Shown here: one piece after another, positions 35,848 to 44,775 of the stretch
How positions within the stretch are numbered: the first letter of the stretch is position 1
Layout of the letters: the number at the start of each line of letters is the position of its first letter
Source: Ensifer adhaerens
GTDB lineage: Bacteria > Pseudomonadota > Alphaproteobacteria > Rhizobiales > Rhizobiaceae
DNA: 64,000 nt
Assembly (NCBI RefSeq): GCF_001270265.1
Contig: NZ_LGAP01000003.1
Location: 1 to 64,000 of the forward strand
Direction: 5' to 3'
Translations under genes and position numbers: made by a program
Notes under the pieces: generated by a model
What the model saw: only the letters and a program-made list of their open reading frames with translations
Databases searched by the model: none
What the model was told of the DNA's origin: nothing

Positions 35848-35987
35848 ATTCCGCCCCGTAAATTCGACACTCGGCCGAGCGTGCCAGTAACCGTATGCAC
35901 GCATCAAGGTAGAGCATCTCGCGAATCATGAACGGTTCCCTATTCTTTGCAAGGGGGTAGCTGTTGGGCCCGCCCCGATGCCGTAAC

Positions 35988-36038
35988 TGGTGGCGAAGGG
36001 GGCGAACCCTTGGCCTTCGCGACGCCATCGCGACGCTC
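35988..36038 (-). pseudogene. tRNA-Ala-like 3' fragment
   Basis: About 140 nt upstream of the tRNA, the minus strand reads GAGCGTCGCGATGGCGTCGC and continues to GGGTTCG...CTTCGCCACCA. It has an anticodon-like stem (TCGCG/CGCGA, loop ATGGCGT, anticodon GGC), a T-arm and a CCA end, but no 5' half. It resembles the 3' half of a tRNA-Ala(GGC), as left when an element integrates at or excises from a tRNA gene. The bases between this and 36163 show nothing else. Confidence 0.45.
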
Positions 36039-36162
36039 ACTCCGTATCCTCGACAAAGGGTACAGGTTTGCTGGAATCTCCCCCATCCGCCGTCATTCAC
36101 TGTCGTTTCAGGTTGGGGCAGGGGGAAACCGTTGGGAACGTCAACGGCCCCAGATCGCTTCC

Positions 36163-36888
36163 TTAAGGGGCGATCTCGACCGGGCTGCCGACCGCGAGGC
36201 CAAGCTCGCGATCCGCGCGTCCCCGGTTGACCGCGATCTCGGCAAGCCCGTTCGAATTCTCGTACCAGAACGCGTTGCCCGGCAACCGGTCACTGAACGT
36301 TTTGGCCCGCTCCAGCATGCGGCCGGCTACCGCAAGTTTCGCGTCGAGGGGCAGCATGGCTGCCCTCAGCCCGGTCATGGCATTGCCGTAATGGTCGAGA
36401 TAGACGATCTCGGCGAGGTCGTCCGGCCAATCTGGCCGCCGATCGAGATCGTCGCTCGGCTGGCCGGGAGGCGGCTCGCCGCGCGCCAGCATCGCCGCGA
36501 CCGGCGCGAACAGGTCGCGCCCGTGGAAGCTGGCCGACAGTTGTTCAGGCCTCCAGTCGATCTCCCACGATTTTGGCTTTCCGGCGCGCCGCTGGACCAG
36601 TTCGAACAGGCCGTTGCCGGGGCCGACATACCACCGCCCATTTGCCTCCACGATCACGGCCGGCCGCTTGCCGCCCACGCCGGGATCGACGACGCAGAGA
36701 AAGACCGTGTCGGCCGGAAACCACACGGCATAGGCCGCCAGCAGATAGGCCGATGCTGCCGGATTGGCGGCCGGTGCATCGGCGAAGAGGTCGACGACCG
36801 GAATGCCTGGCGCTTCCCGGTGCAGCACGGCCTTCATTTGCCCCGTATAGGGCCCGTTGAGGCCGAAATCCGTAAACAGCACGATCAT
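36163..36888 (-). CDS. SAM hydrolase/hydroxide adenosyltransferase family (DUF62)
   Basis: Family that splits S-adenosylmethionine into adenosine and methionine (SAM hydrolase, adenosine-forming). The 241-residue protein has the markers TDFGLNGPYTGQ (about 5-16), VDPGVGGKR, WYVGPGNGLF and GRDLFAPVAA. Start at ATG 36888 (MIVLFTDFG). A longer frame adds 49 Arg-rich residues with no family character. Isolated gene; the next upstream gene on the same strand is the HxlR regulator. Confidence 0.88.
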   Translation of the reverse strand: MIVLFTDFGLNGPYTGQMKAVLHREAPGIPVVDLFADAPAANPAASAYLLAAYAVWFPADTVFLCVVDPGVGGKRPAVIVEANGRWYVGPGNGLFELVQRRAGKPKSWEIDWRPEQLSASFHGRDLFAPVAAMLARGEPPPGQPSDDLDRRPDWPDDLAEIVYLDHYGNAMTGLRAAMLPLDAKLAVAGRMLERAKTFSDRLPGNAFWYENSNGLAEIAVNRGRADRELGLAVGSPVEIAP

Positions 36889-37039
36889 GTGGCCAGCTTG
36901 CGCTTGAGGAGCGGGGGGATGCAAGCGGGATTGGGGCGAAGGTCTCTGCCGGGTGGCAAGCCGAAGTTCGTGCAAGCACCGTATACGTCGGCATTGCGCC
37001 ATTCCGTGACTCGCCACCGCGATAAGCCCCACCAAACCG

Positions 37040-37741
37040 CTACGCGGAAACCGGCTTCTTTTCCGTCGCGAAGGGGCTCAGGCCAAGCCAGGCATGCATC
37101 TGGTTGGCGACCTGACGATCGCCGGTGAGCACAAGCTTTCCATCGCTCATCGCCTGACGGACGGTCGCCTGCCCCATCCAGATCGCAGTCATGGTACGCA
37201 GGTCGGTGGTGACGTAAAGGTCGATATCGAAGCCGGGATCGACCGAGCAGAGATCCACCTCGGCGCCGGGCTCGATGAGAAGCCACCACTTCCGGCGAGC
37301 GGCAGGCAGCTCGGGGTATAGGAACTGAATCACGCAGCGTCGCGGCGGCAACGTTGTGGGCTCGAGATTGCGGTGCATGTCCCACATCAGCAGCGACGGA
37401 TCGAGATGTTGCAGCGAGACATCGGCTTCGAACCAGCGCTGGCCCCATATGCCGATAGCCTCGACCACCGGCTTTAAGTCCCGTCCGGCAGGCGTTAGGT
37501 GATATTCAAGAATTCCCGGCTCGGTCCGCGAAGCAACACGACGGACGATGCCGGCCCCCTCGAGATCGCGCAGCCGCTTGACTAGGAGCGCCGGCGACAT
37601 GCGCGGCACGCCGCGGCGCAGATCGTTGAAGCGGGTCGAGCCGGCCACCAATTCACGCAGGAGCACGACTGTCCAGCGCGTGCACAGCACCTCGGCAGCC
37701 AACGCTACCGGACAGAACTGTCCATAGCTGGCTTGTGCCAT
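37040..37741 (-). CDS. HxlR-family regulator with C-terminal SCP2-like domain
   Basis: Transcription factor of 233 residues. The N-terminal winged helix (about 10-100; CPVALAAEVLCTRWTVVLLR, RFNDLRRGVPRMSPALLVKRL) is HxlR-type. The C-terminal 120 residues resemble a sterol-carrier-protein-2 fold (WLLIEPGAEVDLC, LTGDRQVANQMHAWLGLS), which may bind a lipophilic ligand. GAGGAGG lies 7 nt before the ATG at 37741, which decides the start. It is divergent from the DUF1326 gene (172 bp apart), a likely target. Confidence 0.85.
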   Translation of the reverse strand: MAQASYGQFCPVALAAEVLCTRWTVVLLRELVAGSTRFNDLRRGVPRMSPALLVKRLRDLEGAGIVRRVASRTEPGILEYHLTPAGRDLKPVVEAIGIWGQRWFEADVSLQHLDPSLLMWDMHRNLEPTTLPPRRCVIQFLYPELPAARRKWWLLIEPGAEVDLCSVDPGFDIDLYVTTDLRTMTAIWMGQATVRQAMSDGKLVLTGDRQVANQMHAWLGLSPFATEKKPVSA

Positions 37742-37913
37742 GATGAACCTCCTCACCAAGTTCATCTGACGTTACGGCAGATGGCGAATCTTGGCTAGTT
37801 CAGATTCTATACCGGGGCACTTCAATTCCTGAACTAGAGCTCGCTTCCTCCCTTGTGCGATATCCGTGATGGTTGCGCCAACATCAGCGCTCAAGGATGG
37901 GAGGATCACGGGA

Positions 37914-38579
37914 ATGGCGGACCAATGGCTTTTCAAGAGCGAAACCTACGATAACTGCAGCTGCGCGATGAATTGCGGTTGCCAGTTCAACTTGCCGAGC
38001 ACCCATGGCTATTGTCAGTCGGCCTTTATCGGCAATATCGTTGAAGGCCACTTCAAAGACACGCCCCTCGTGGGCCTGAATTGGGCGGCGCTGTACAAGT
38101 GGCCCGGCGAAATTAAGGACGGAAACGGCCGGCGTCAGATCATCATCGACGAGCGTGCGGATGAGGCTCAACGGTCCGCGCTAGAAACCATCATTTCGGG
38201 CGCGGCGTGCAGACCATTGAGCAATCTCTTTGCAGTCTTTGATTCAACATGCTCGGATTTTTGCGAGACGTTGTTCCTGCCGATCGATCTCAAGGCGGAC
38301 TTGGATGCACGAACCGCGAAGGTCGCGATCCCTGGCGTCTTAACGAGCAGCGCCAGCCCGAAAATCAACGAGTTCACGGGCGAGCCATTCCACATCGCTC
38401 TGGCACGACCGAGCGGCAGCTTCGAGTTTACCTACGCGGAACTCGGGCTCGGTACGACCTCGGTCACCGGTGATATGGAAATGGCGTTCGAAGATTCATG
38501 GGCGCATTTTTGTGTTCACCACTTTAATCAGGATGGCTTGGTTCGAGAAAGATCAAGGCTCACGGCATGGCTTGGGTAG
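37914..38579 (+). CDS. DUF1326 family protein
   Basis: Protein of 221 residues with the family's Cys-rich start NCSCAMNCGCQF (about residues 14-25), suggesting metal or thiol chemistry; the biochemical role is not known to me. The ATG at 37914 follows GGGAGGATCACGGGA, a good ribosome site. DUF1326 genes commonly sit next to a DUF2182 membrane-protein gene; here only a possible stump follows. Divergent from the HxlR-SCP2 regulator. Confidence 0.85.
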   Translation: MADQWLFKSETYDNCSCAMNCGCQFNLPSTHGYCQSAFIGNIVEGHFKDTPLVGLNWAALYKWPGEIKDGNGRRQIIIDERADEAQRSALETIISGAACRPLSNLFAVFDSTCSDFCETLFLPIDLKADLDARTAKVAIPGVLTSSASPKINEFTGEPFHIALARPSGSFEFTYAELGLGTTSVTGDMEMAFEDSWAHFCVHHFNQDGLVRERSRLTAWLG

Positions 38580-38609
38580 TATCGCCAGCTGAGTCCAAGG
38601 GGATGAGAC

Positions 38610-38690
38610 ATGTCGATTGATGCTGCCATCGAGAGCGCCCTCAGGCGCGAAACGGACGGTTCGCTTGATCGTTTCGCCGGGCCTATGGAA
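38610..38690 (+). pseudogene. Possible stump of a DUF2182 gene
   Basis: An ATG with an upstream AGGGGATGAG site opens MSIDAAIESALRRE, similar in style to the start of DUF2182 proteins (AIExxLRRDR). The frame then degenerates, and a second frame reads RTVRLIVSPGLW. The DUF6494 gene on the other strand begins to overlap here. The partner relation to DUF1326 makes the idea reasonable, but the match is short. Confidence 0.25.
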
Positions 38691-38874
38691 GTTCGATTTC
38701 GCCGTCCACCACGTGTTGGAGGCCGGTGCCTTCCGACGTCAGCGTCATGCGGACCTTCAGCTTCTTGCCGCCGATCTGCCCTTCGCGCACTGTCTCCTCG
38801 ATCTTGCGCTGCGAGGTGATGCCGACTTCCTTCAGGAACTTGCGGATCGACATGTTGAAGGCGTCTTCGCTCAT
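38683..38874 (-). CDS. DUF6494 family small protein
   Basis: Soluble protein of 63 residues, MSEDAFNMSIRKFLKEVGIT to HVVDGEIELP. The family is short and of unknown function, and is recognised by FNMSIRKFLKxVGxTSQRxIE. The start at 38874 has AGAGGAG upstream. A longer frame to 38961 is not family-like. Confidence 0.75.
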   Translation of the reverse strand: MSEDAFNMSIRKFLKEVGITSQRKIEETVREGQIGGKKLKVRMTLTSEGTGLQHVVDGEIELP

Positions 38875-39083
38875 GGCAGAACTCCTCTGTGTCCGGAAAT
38901 CATTCCCATCATCGAATAGTGCCCTCGGTAACATCACAGCCTTGCGCAGAGCGCGGGGCACATGTCTCCAGCGGGCGGATGGCTGGCGCTGCTCCGCGTC
39001 GCACGATGATGAAGGAGATCGCCCGGGTCCTTGGTTCGATTCCGTTCACATCAGGATTTTGAGGTCAAGGGCTATCTAGGTGT

Positions 39084-40157
39084 TTAGTACCCAGTCATCT
39101 CCAGATACCCCCTCCCGCCGACGTTGCCGCCGAAGCTGATCGGGCCTTCCCAATACGGTGTGGACGTAGACATCCATGCTTGGTCGTTCAACGGTGTGGT
39201 TGTGACGTCAAAGCCGCGACTGGGAATTCGTACGTTCCAGGCCACTGGAATCCGACGCCCTGCGACCTTGGCAGTCCGGACGGGAACGATCTGGAGAGCT
39301 CCCGCGGGTAAGGGCTCCGGTCGCCCCTCGGCAGTGATCCAGGTCGCCGAGGTAAATCCCTCTCCAGCGTCTCGAAGACGGAAGCCCATGAGCTTCTCCC
39401 CTGTATCGAGATGCAGCGAGAACCAGTCCCAACCCGTCTGATCTTCCGCGAGCGGCTGTGACGACCACTCGCGGTCAAGCCAAGCCTTCCCCGTCACCGC
39501 GACATTCCCGGTGGGCAGCGCAAGCGAGCCGGTCACCGCGTAGAACGGTTGCGAATAATAGTAGCTGGCCTGTCCCTTCGCTGATTTCACCGAATAGCCG
39601 TTATCGCCATGCGGCACGAGCGGGCCGGTGGCCGACAGGCGGAGTTCGTAGCCGAAGTCCTTTGCGGCTGCAGTCACGTTGAGATCGGCCAGCTGATCCG
39701 ATCCCGGGGCTGCAAGTCCCTTCATCTGCCAGTCATCGATCCAGGCCGAGAAAGGCTCCGCGACGACGCCAGCCTGCCCCACTCCCCCGCGTGAAATACG
39801 TTCTGCCACAAAGTGGTCTCCGGAAGTCGTGACGGCTGCGTGACCCATCCAAAGCTGTGGGCTCGACCACCCGCTCGCCTCCCGTGGAGCAAGCGCTGAC
39901 CGGAAAAGGGTCCACTGCGCTCCGTATCGCGTCCCGTCGGGAGCTTCAAGATTGGCCGTTAGATACCACCACTCTATCCGGAAGTCCGGATGTGGGCCGT
40001 GGTCAGCGGGGAAACGGAACAGCAGGCCGGGCTGCGGAACCGAAAACCCTTCGGCCGCCGAGCCGAGGCCAGCAAACCCCTCGGAGGCGGCTTGGCTTCC
40101 GGACAAGCTCGCCATGGTCATTACCGCCAAGGCGAACGCAATCGATCTAACGCTCAT
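39084..40157 (-). CDS. AttH-like lipocalin-domain protein (CrtC/AttH family)
   Basis: Exported protein of 357 residues with a signal peptide (MSVRSIAFALAVMTMASLSG, cleaved near SQA-AS). The body has the two-lipocalin-like layout of the AttH/CrtC family: FRIEWWYLTANLE (about 58-70), WMGHAAVT and WLDREWSSQPL. In agrobacteria attH lies with an ABC exporter (attE-G), as here. The start overlaps the end of the permease gene by 11 nt, so they form one operon. It may process or carry the exported molecule. Confidence 0.83.
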   Translation of the reverse strand: MSVRSIAFALAVMTMASLSGSQAASEGFAGLGSAAEGFSVPQPGLLFRFPADHGPHPDFRIEWWYLTANLEAPDGTRYGAQWTLFRSALAPREASGWSSPQLWMGHAAVTTSGDHFVAERISRGGVGQAGVVAEPFSAWIDDWQMKGLAAPGSDQLADLNVTAAAKDFGYELRLSATGPLVPHGDNGYSVKSAKGQASYYYSQPFYAVTGSLALPTGNVAVTGKAWLDREWSSQPLAEDQTGWDWFSLHLDTGEKLMGFRLRDAGEGFTSATWITAEGRPEPLPAGALQIVPVRTAKVAGRRIPVAWNVRIPSRGFDVTTTPLNDQAWMSTSTPYWEGPISFGGNVGGRGYLEMTGY

Positions 40158-42558
40158 TGGCGAATACCTTCAGAAGGTCCGACGGCGCGAGTCCCGCCAG
40201 CCGGCGAAGCGGGATGAATACGGAAACGACCGCAGCGGCGAGCACGACGAGACCGAGCCTGACCCACTCATAAGGAAAGATATGCATCGGCAGACGCCAG
40301 CCGAAGGCTTCGACGTTCACCACCGCGAGAAGCACCCACGCCAGCGCCAGACCGAGTGGCAAAGCGGCAATAAATGTCACCAACCAGAGCACCAGGGTCC
40401 TCAGAAGCTCAAGAAGGGCGAGATCGCGTCTTGTGATCCCCATGGCCCACACGGGCGCAAGCTGCGGGAGGCGCATTTCCGAAAGCGTGAGGAGGCTCGA
40501 GAACATAGCTAATGCCGCAACCCCAAGTGTGAATATGTTCAACGCGCCTGTGACCAAAAATGTGCGATCGAAGATCCGCCGTGACTGTTCCTTCAGTGCC
40601 GCCTGATCGACGACGTTATCCGGTGGTAGTCCGAATTCGTCCGAGAGCCTCGATCGTAGGTCCGCAACCTGATCAGGCTGGATCCGCAGACCGTAGCGTA
40701 GGCGCGAGACCTGCGGGTAGCGAGAGGTCAGGGCGTTTATTCCGGCGATGACCTGGCCCTTTGGGTTTCCGTAATCCGAATAGACGCCGACAACCGTCGA
40801 CTTCCAGTCGCTGGCCAGATCCAGCTGATCGCCGATGCGGAGCCGGTCCCGCCTCCAGAACTGTTCGTTGACCAGCACGCCTTGACCGGACGCCACCCGA
40901 TCCCAGACGTCCGGCAAGCCAACGATCAGGGGCCAGTGCTTCCTGTAGGTCGGATCGTCAACGACACCGAAGATCTGCATCGGCTGCCCCCGGATCTCGG
41001 CATCTACGCTGGAGATCGGCAGCACCGATTCCACCTTCGTTGCGAGCCATGTCCTGAGCCTGTCTGCCTCGCCCTCGTTCCGGGCAGCGACGTAAAGCTC
41101 GGCGGCGAGACGTTGGTCGAGCCAGCCGACGAACGTGAGACGGAAGCTCGACACCATGGTTCCGACGCCGACGTTTGCCGCCAGAGCAAGAAGCAATGCC
41201 ATGAGCGCAAGGGAAAGTCCGGGGAGCTGCTGCCGCGCATCGGCCCAGAACCACGTGACGAGCGCGCGCGAAGACGTCCGCTGCATCACGGTGAGGAATC
41301 CGGAGAGCACGGTGGGGAGAAGTAGCGACGCCCCGAGCAGAAGACAGCCAAGAACGCCAAAGCCCGCCTCAAGTCCTTCAGCCCACAGAAGAAGAGCTCC
41401 CGAGAGGGCTAGCAAAGCCGCTGCGGCCAGCACCTGAAACCGCCGCCCCGCTTGCCACGATCGCCCCCAGGTCTGGGGCTGGGCCGCCGCGAGCAAAGGC
41501 ACCCTCGTCAAGCGCAACAGGCTCTGTGCCGACGAAACCAATGTTCCGGCCACCGCGATGGCAAAACCAGAAACCCACCACTCCGGACGCAGGGAAAGCG
41601 TGCCGGGCACGCTGGCTCCGTAGAGTCCTTCGAGGGTTGCGGCCACTCCGGGCAGCAGCAGCGACGCGACCAGATATCCGATAGCGACTCCGACCGCCCC
41701 GGCGGCGAGGGCGAAAAGGACTAGCTCGGCGAGCAGCAGAACCGCAAGCACCCTCAACGAAACGCCAAGACAGCGAAGGGTTCTGAAGGTCGGCCGCCGT
41801 TGCTCGAAGGCGAGGCCGATCGTCGAGTACACGATGAACAGCCCGACGGCGAAGGCGAGTAAACCGAAAGCCGTCAAATTGAGATGGAAGCTCTCGGTAA
41901 GATGCTCGACGTCGGTTTCTGCATTCGGCTCGCGAACTGAGAGCGTTGGAACAAGCTTTTCAAGCGGCTCCAGACCGGAACGTTGGTTTTCGGCGACCAC
42001 AATCCGACTGAGTTCGCCGTCTCTTCTTAGTAGCCTCTGGGCCAAACCAATATCGACGAAGGCGGCCCCGTCCAGCATCCGATCCGAAACACGCAGTGCG
42101 AGGTCGGTCTGCCCTCGTATTTTCTCCGCTGTTCCAGCAGAGACAACCAGCGTGCCCGGAGGCGAGATGAAGGAAAGCAAGTCCCCGGCATTCCCCAGAT
42201 CGATGGTCTGCGCCTCCGCTGGCATCGTCAGGGGCTCGATGCCGATCACCCTTAACCGGGTGGTTCCGAACCGATAGTCCCCCTCCACAACTGGCGACAC
42301 GTTCCAGCCCGCCCGTCTGAGCCGCACGAAGGCGGACTGAGGAACCGAGCTGCCGTTTGAAGAAACCAGGTTCGCCAAACCATTCTGGTCGAGTACAACC
42401 GCGGCGCGGGTGTAGCTCGCGCGGGCTTCTGCGTTGATCGCCTGCACTCCGGACCACAGGGCCGTCGCCAGCGCCAGGCCCGACAAGAGAGCGCCGAACT
42501 GCAGCGGCCGTCGTCGCCAGTGCGACAGGAGTGCCGTGGCTACGGTCCAAGTCGTCAT
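40147..42558 (-). CDS. ABC exporter permease, FtsX/LolE-like, two repeats
   Basis: Membrane protein of 803 residues with one N-terminal helix (about 20-38), a large periplasmic domain, then two FtsX-type three-helix blocks (about 240-390 and 690-800) and an intermediate helix cluster at about 400-480. This is the duplicated layout of YbbP/AttF-AttG-like permeases for lipophilic or lipoprotein export. The start MTTWTVATALL at 42558 overlaps the ATPase stop (ATGA). Partner of the genes on either side. Confidence 0.87.
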   Translation of the reverse strand: MTTWTVATALLSHWRRRPLQFGALLSGLALATALWSGVQAINAEARASYTRAAVVLDQNGLANLVSSNGSSVPQSAFVRLRRAGWNVSPVVEGDYRFGTTRLRVIGIEPLTMPAEAQTIDLGNAGDLLSFISPPGTLVVSAGTAEKIRGQTDLALRVSDRMLDGAAFVDIGLAQRLLRRDGELSRIVVAENQRSGLEPLEKLVPTLSVREPNAETDVEHLTESFHLNLTAFGLLAFAVGLFIVYSTIGLAFEQRRPTFRTLRCLGVSLRVLAVLLLAELVLFALAAGAVGVAIGYLVASLLLPGVAATLEGLYGASVPGTLSLRPEWWVSGFAIAVAGTLVSSAQSLLRLTRVPLLAAAQPQTWGRSWQAGRRFQVLAAAALLALSGALLLWAEGLEAGFGVLGCLLLGASLLLPTVLSGFLTVMQRTSSRALVTWFWADARQQLPGLSLALMALLLALAANVGVGTMVSSFRLTFVGWLDQRLAAELYVAARNEGEADRLRTWLATKVESVLPISSVDAEIRGQPMQIFGVVDDPTYRKHWPLIVGLPDVWDRVASGQGVLVNEQFWRRDRLRIGDQLDLASDWKSTVVGVYSDYGNPKGQVIAGINALTSRYPQVSRLRYGLRIQPDQVADLRSRLSDEFGLPPDNVVDQAALKEQSRRIFDRTFLVTGALNIFTLGVAALAMFSSLLTLSEMRLPQLAPVWAMGITRRDLALLELLRTLVLWLVTFIAALPLGLALAWVLLAVVNVEAFGWRLPMHIFPYEWVRLGLVVLAAAVVSVFIPLRRLAGLAPSDLLKVFANER

Positions 42559-43211
42559 GTGATTTTCCCGGACCGCAAATGGACCTGCCGATCGAGCCAA
42601 TCCGCCAGTCTACGCGAATGCGTCGCCATGAGCAGCGTCGATCCGGTTCCCTTCGAAAGCGAGAGCATCAGCTCCAGGACAGCGTCTCCGTTGGCCTCGT
42701 CCAGATTTCCTGTGGGTTCGTCTGCCAGAACCAAGCCGGGACGCGCGGCGAGCGTCCGTCCGATCGCCACTCGCTGCTGTTGTCCGCTGGAAAGCTGCTC
42801 GGGATATCTGGTCAGCAATGTCCCGATTCCGAGGCGCTCCACCAGTTCATTTTCCCAAGCGGGATCGTGGCGTCCCGCAAGCTTGGCGTGGAAGGCTATG
42901 TTCGCCGCCACGTCCAGTGAGGGGACAAGGTTGAACTGCTGAAATACGAGGCCGACTTCTGTCCGCCTGTAGCCGGCGCGTCCCCGGTCATCCAGCTTGG
43001 AGATGTCGCGGCCCCCGATCACGATCTCGCCTGAGTCCGGGCGGTCGAGGCCGGCTACGAGATGCAGCAGGGTGCTCTTGCCGCTGCCAGACTCCCCTGT
43101 CAGGGCAACGCTGTCTCCCGCGCCGAGATCGAGATCGATCCCTCTCAACACTTCAAGCCGCCCTTCGGCAGTCTCATAGGACTTACTAAGATTGCGGAGT
43201 GCGATCACCAT
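42555..43211 (-). CDS. ABC exporter ATPase, LolD/MacB-like
   Basis: ATPase of 218 residues for the FtsX-type permease. Walker A GESGSGKST, signature LSSGQQQRVAIGRT (a serine replaces one of the glycines of LSGGQ), Walker B LVLADEPTGNLD, H-loop MATHS. Start MVIALRNLSKSYE at 43211; an in-frame upstream ATG at 43253 would add a short hydrophobic leader and cannot be ruled out. First gene of the three-gene operon with the permease and AttH-like gene. Confidence 0.9.
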   Translation of the reverse strand: MVIALRNLSKSYETAEGRLEVLRGIDLDLGAGDSVALTGESGSGKSTLLHLVAGLDRPDSGEIVIGGRDISKLDDRGRAGYRRTEVGLVFQQFNLVPSLDVAANIAFHAKLAGRHDPAWENELVERLGIGTLLTRYPEQLSSGQQQRVAIGRTLAARPGLVLADEPTGNLDEANGDAVLELMLSLSKGTGSTLLMATHSRRLADWLDRQVHLRSGKIT

Positions 43212-43421
43212 GGCGGCCAAGATCAGGACGATTGCACATATGTAACGCTCCATGGCCGCTTGGAAAGGCCCACGGCGAGGAGATGCGAATGCCGACCCCT
43301 TCGAAGGTCGGGTTCTTCGCAGATCGGCTCGTCGCAAAGAAGCCGAGCGTCTGCATGGGCGAGGCAAACGGTCGTTCAGAGTAGTCTGTGATGGGTCTAT
43401 TGCGCCAAATGTCCACGCGCA

Positions 43422-44093
43422 TCAGACCGTCTCGAGCCGGCTGAACCGAACCGGGATGAGTTGCCGCGCCGCGAGTTGTCCCGCCGAATCCTTATCGATG
43501 ACAGTCAGAAACTGGTGTTCAGAGCCCACAGGAAGAACCAGACGGCCCATTGGCTTGAGCTGCTCAAGCAAAGCCGGCGGCGCCTCCTCGGCCGCCGCCG
43601 TGACAAGGATCTTGTCGAATGGCGCGCGCTCAGGCCAACCGCGAGACCCGTCGCCGATACGAATGCCGACATTTGACATGCCGAGGCCCCGGAGGAGAGC
43701 CTCGGCATGGTTTGCAAATTCCTCGATGATTTCGACGCTCCAAACTTGCCCGGCGAGTTCCGCGAGGATTGCGGTTTGGTAGCCCAAGCCGGTGCCGATC
43801 TCGAGCACTGCCTCATGCGGTTGGGGAGCAAGGAGATCGGTCATGAGAGCGACCATGAAGGGCTGCGACACGGTTTTATCGAAGCCGATCGGCAGCGGCA
43901 TGTCCTGGTAAGCAAAGGGCGCAGCCGGTGCGGGCACGAAGAGATGCCGGGGCACCCGCAGCATCGCTGCCATCACCCTTTCATCGAACGCCGCCTTGCC
44001 CAGTTCTTCGCTTTCAAGGTCGGCATAGATTGCAATCACCTCGACCATGTGCCTGCGCAGAACCGCGAGGTGCTTTTCGTTCATTGGCTTCAT
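43422..44093 (-). CDS. pcm: Protein-L-isoaspartate O-methyltransferase (Pcm-like)
   Basis: SAM-dependent repair enzyme that methylates isoaspartyl residues in damaged proteins. The 223-residue protein has FAYQDMPLPIGFDKTVSQPF (about 60-79), motif I VLEIGTGLGYQTAIL and KILVTAAAEEAP. Length is normal. A GAGGAG site lies upstream of the ATG at 44093. Rhizobia often carry extra copies on plasmids, so this may be a secondary paralogue. Confidence 0.9.
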   Translation of the reverse strand: MKPMNEKHLAVLRRHMVEVIAIYADLESEELGKAAFDERVMAAMLRVPRHLFVPAPAAPFAYQDMPLPIGFDKTVSQPFMVALMTDLLAPQPHEAVLEIGTGLGYQTAILAELAGQVWSVEIIEEFANHAEALLRGLGMSNVGIRIGDGSRGWPERAPFDKILVTAAAEEAPPALLEQLKPMGRLVLPVGSEHQFLTVIDKDSAGQLAARQLIPVRFSRLETV

Positions 44094-44236
44094 GAGCGCG
44101 GGTCTCCTCAGCCAGTTGGCTGCCAGCTAGGCTTCTCACATTAAAGGGCCATGGGTATACGATCGCAAGATCAAAAGGCGAACAATGGCCCCAGCGATCC
44201 TTGGCGCGTCGTAAGAACATGGCGAAAACGCGACCC

Positions 44237-44502
44237 TCACGATCGCTGGAGCAGGTGGAAGACATAGCCGTAGCTGCCGCCAGCCGAGTTGAAGATCTCG
44301 ATTTCCTTCAACGTCTCCTGCGCGAACGATCGCACTGCGAGATCCTTGTGCCCGATGAGTGCCGCGGCGCGCGGCTCGAGCACCTCGTAATAGCCTTCGA
44401 TCCATGCTTCTGGCGGCAGGGTGTGCGTGCCCAGAACGCGGTAGCCGATCGCGTCAGCGAGCTTGATGTCTTGTCGAAGGTCCGCTTAGGGTCGATCTTC
44501 AT
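44237..44502 (-). pseudogene. C-terminal remnant of a class I SAM methyltransferase
   Basis: The minus strand from about 44480 to a TGA at 44239-44237 encodes LADAIGYRVLGTHTLPPEAW, then WIEGYYEVLEPRAAALIG and a terminal SYGYVFHLLQR. This is the C-terminal part of a known class of SAM-dependent methyltransferases. A short segment MKIDPKRTFDK (from 44502) lies just upstream in another frame, so the remnant carries a frameshift as well as loss of the SAM-binding domain. Confidence 0.6.
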
Positions 44503-44775
44503 CTTCCTCAGAGCGCGTGCACGCGTCCGAGCCGGCCCTTAGACGCGCGCACCAGCGGGATGTTTCCGTTCTGTGCTCAAAAGATCGCATGATGTGTCAA
44601 CGGGAGCGCGATCCTGAGAATGCCTCTTTCAGCTGGCCAGTGGCCCGCCGATGCTTGTCGTCATCGTTGCGAGGAGGCGGACCCAGCCAACCTGCGCATC
44701 GTGCCGCGTATCATCCCCAGTAATGGCGAAACGTTGTTGCTTGAAGGCGAGACTACCGCAGCGTAACCTCGTCCT
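44503..44775. other. Intergenic, no gene recognised
   Basis: Upstream of the adenylate cyclase gene. Short open frames here are Arg/Ser-rich and unconvincing. No clear promoter or repeat is visible. Confidence 0.35.

Noticed and set aside
43270-43330. Inverted repeat CCGACCCCTTCGAAGGTCGG downstream of the pcm-like gene as terminator
   Set aside because: The stem is short and interrupted and no T-run follows in the direction of transcription.
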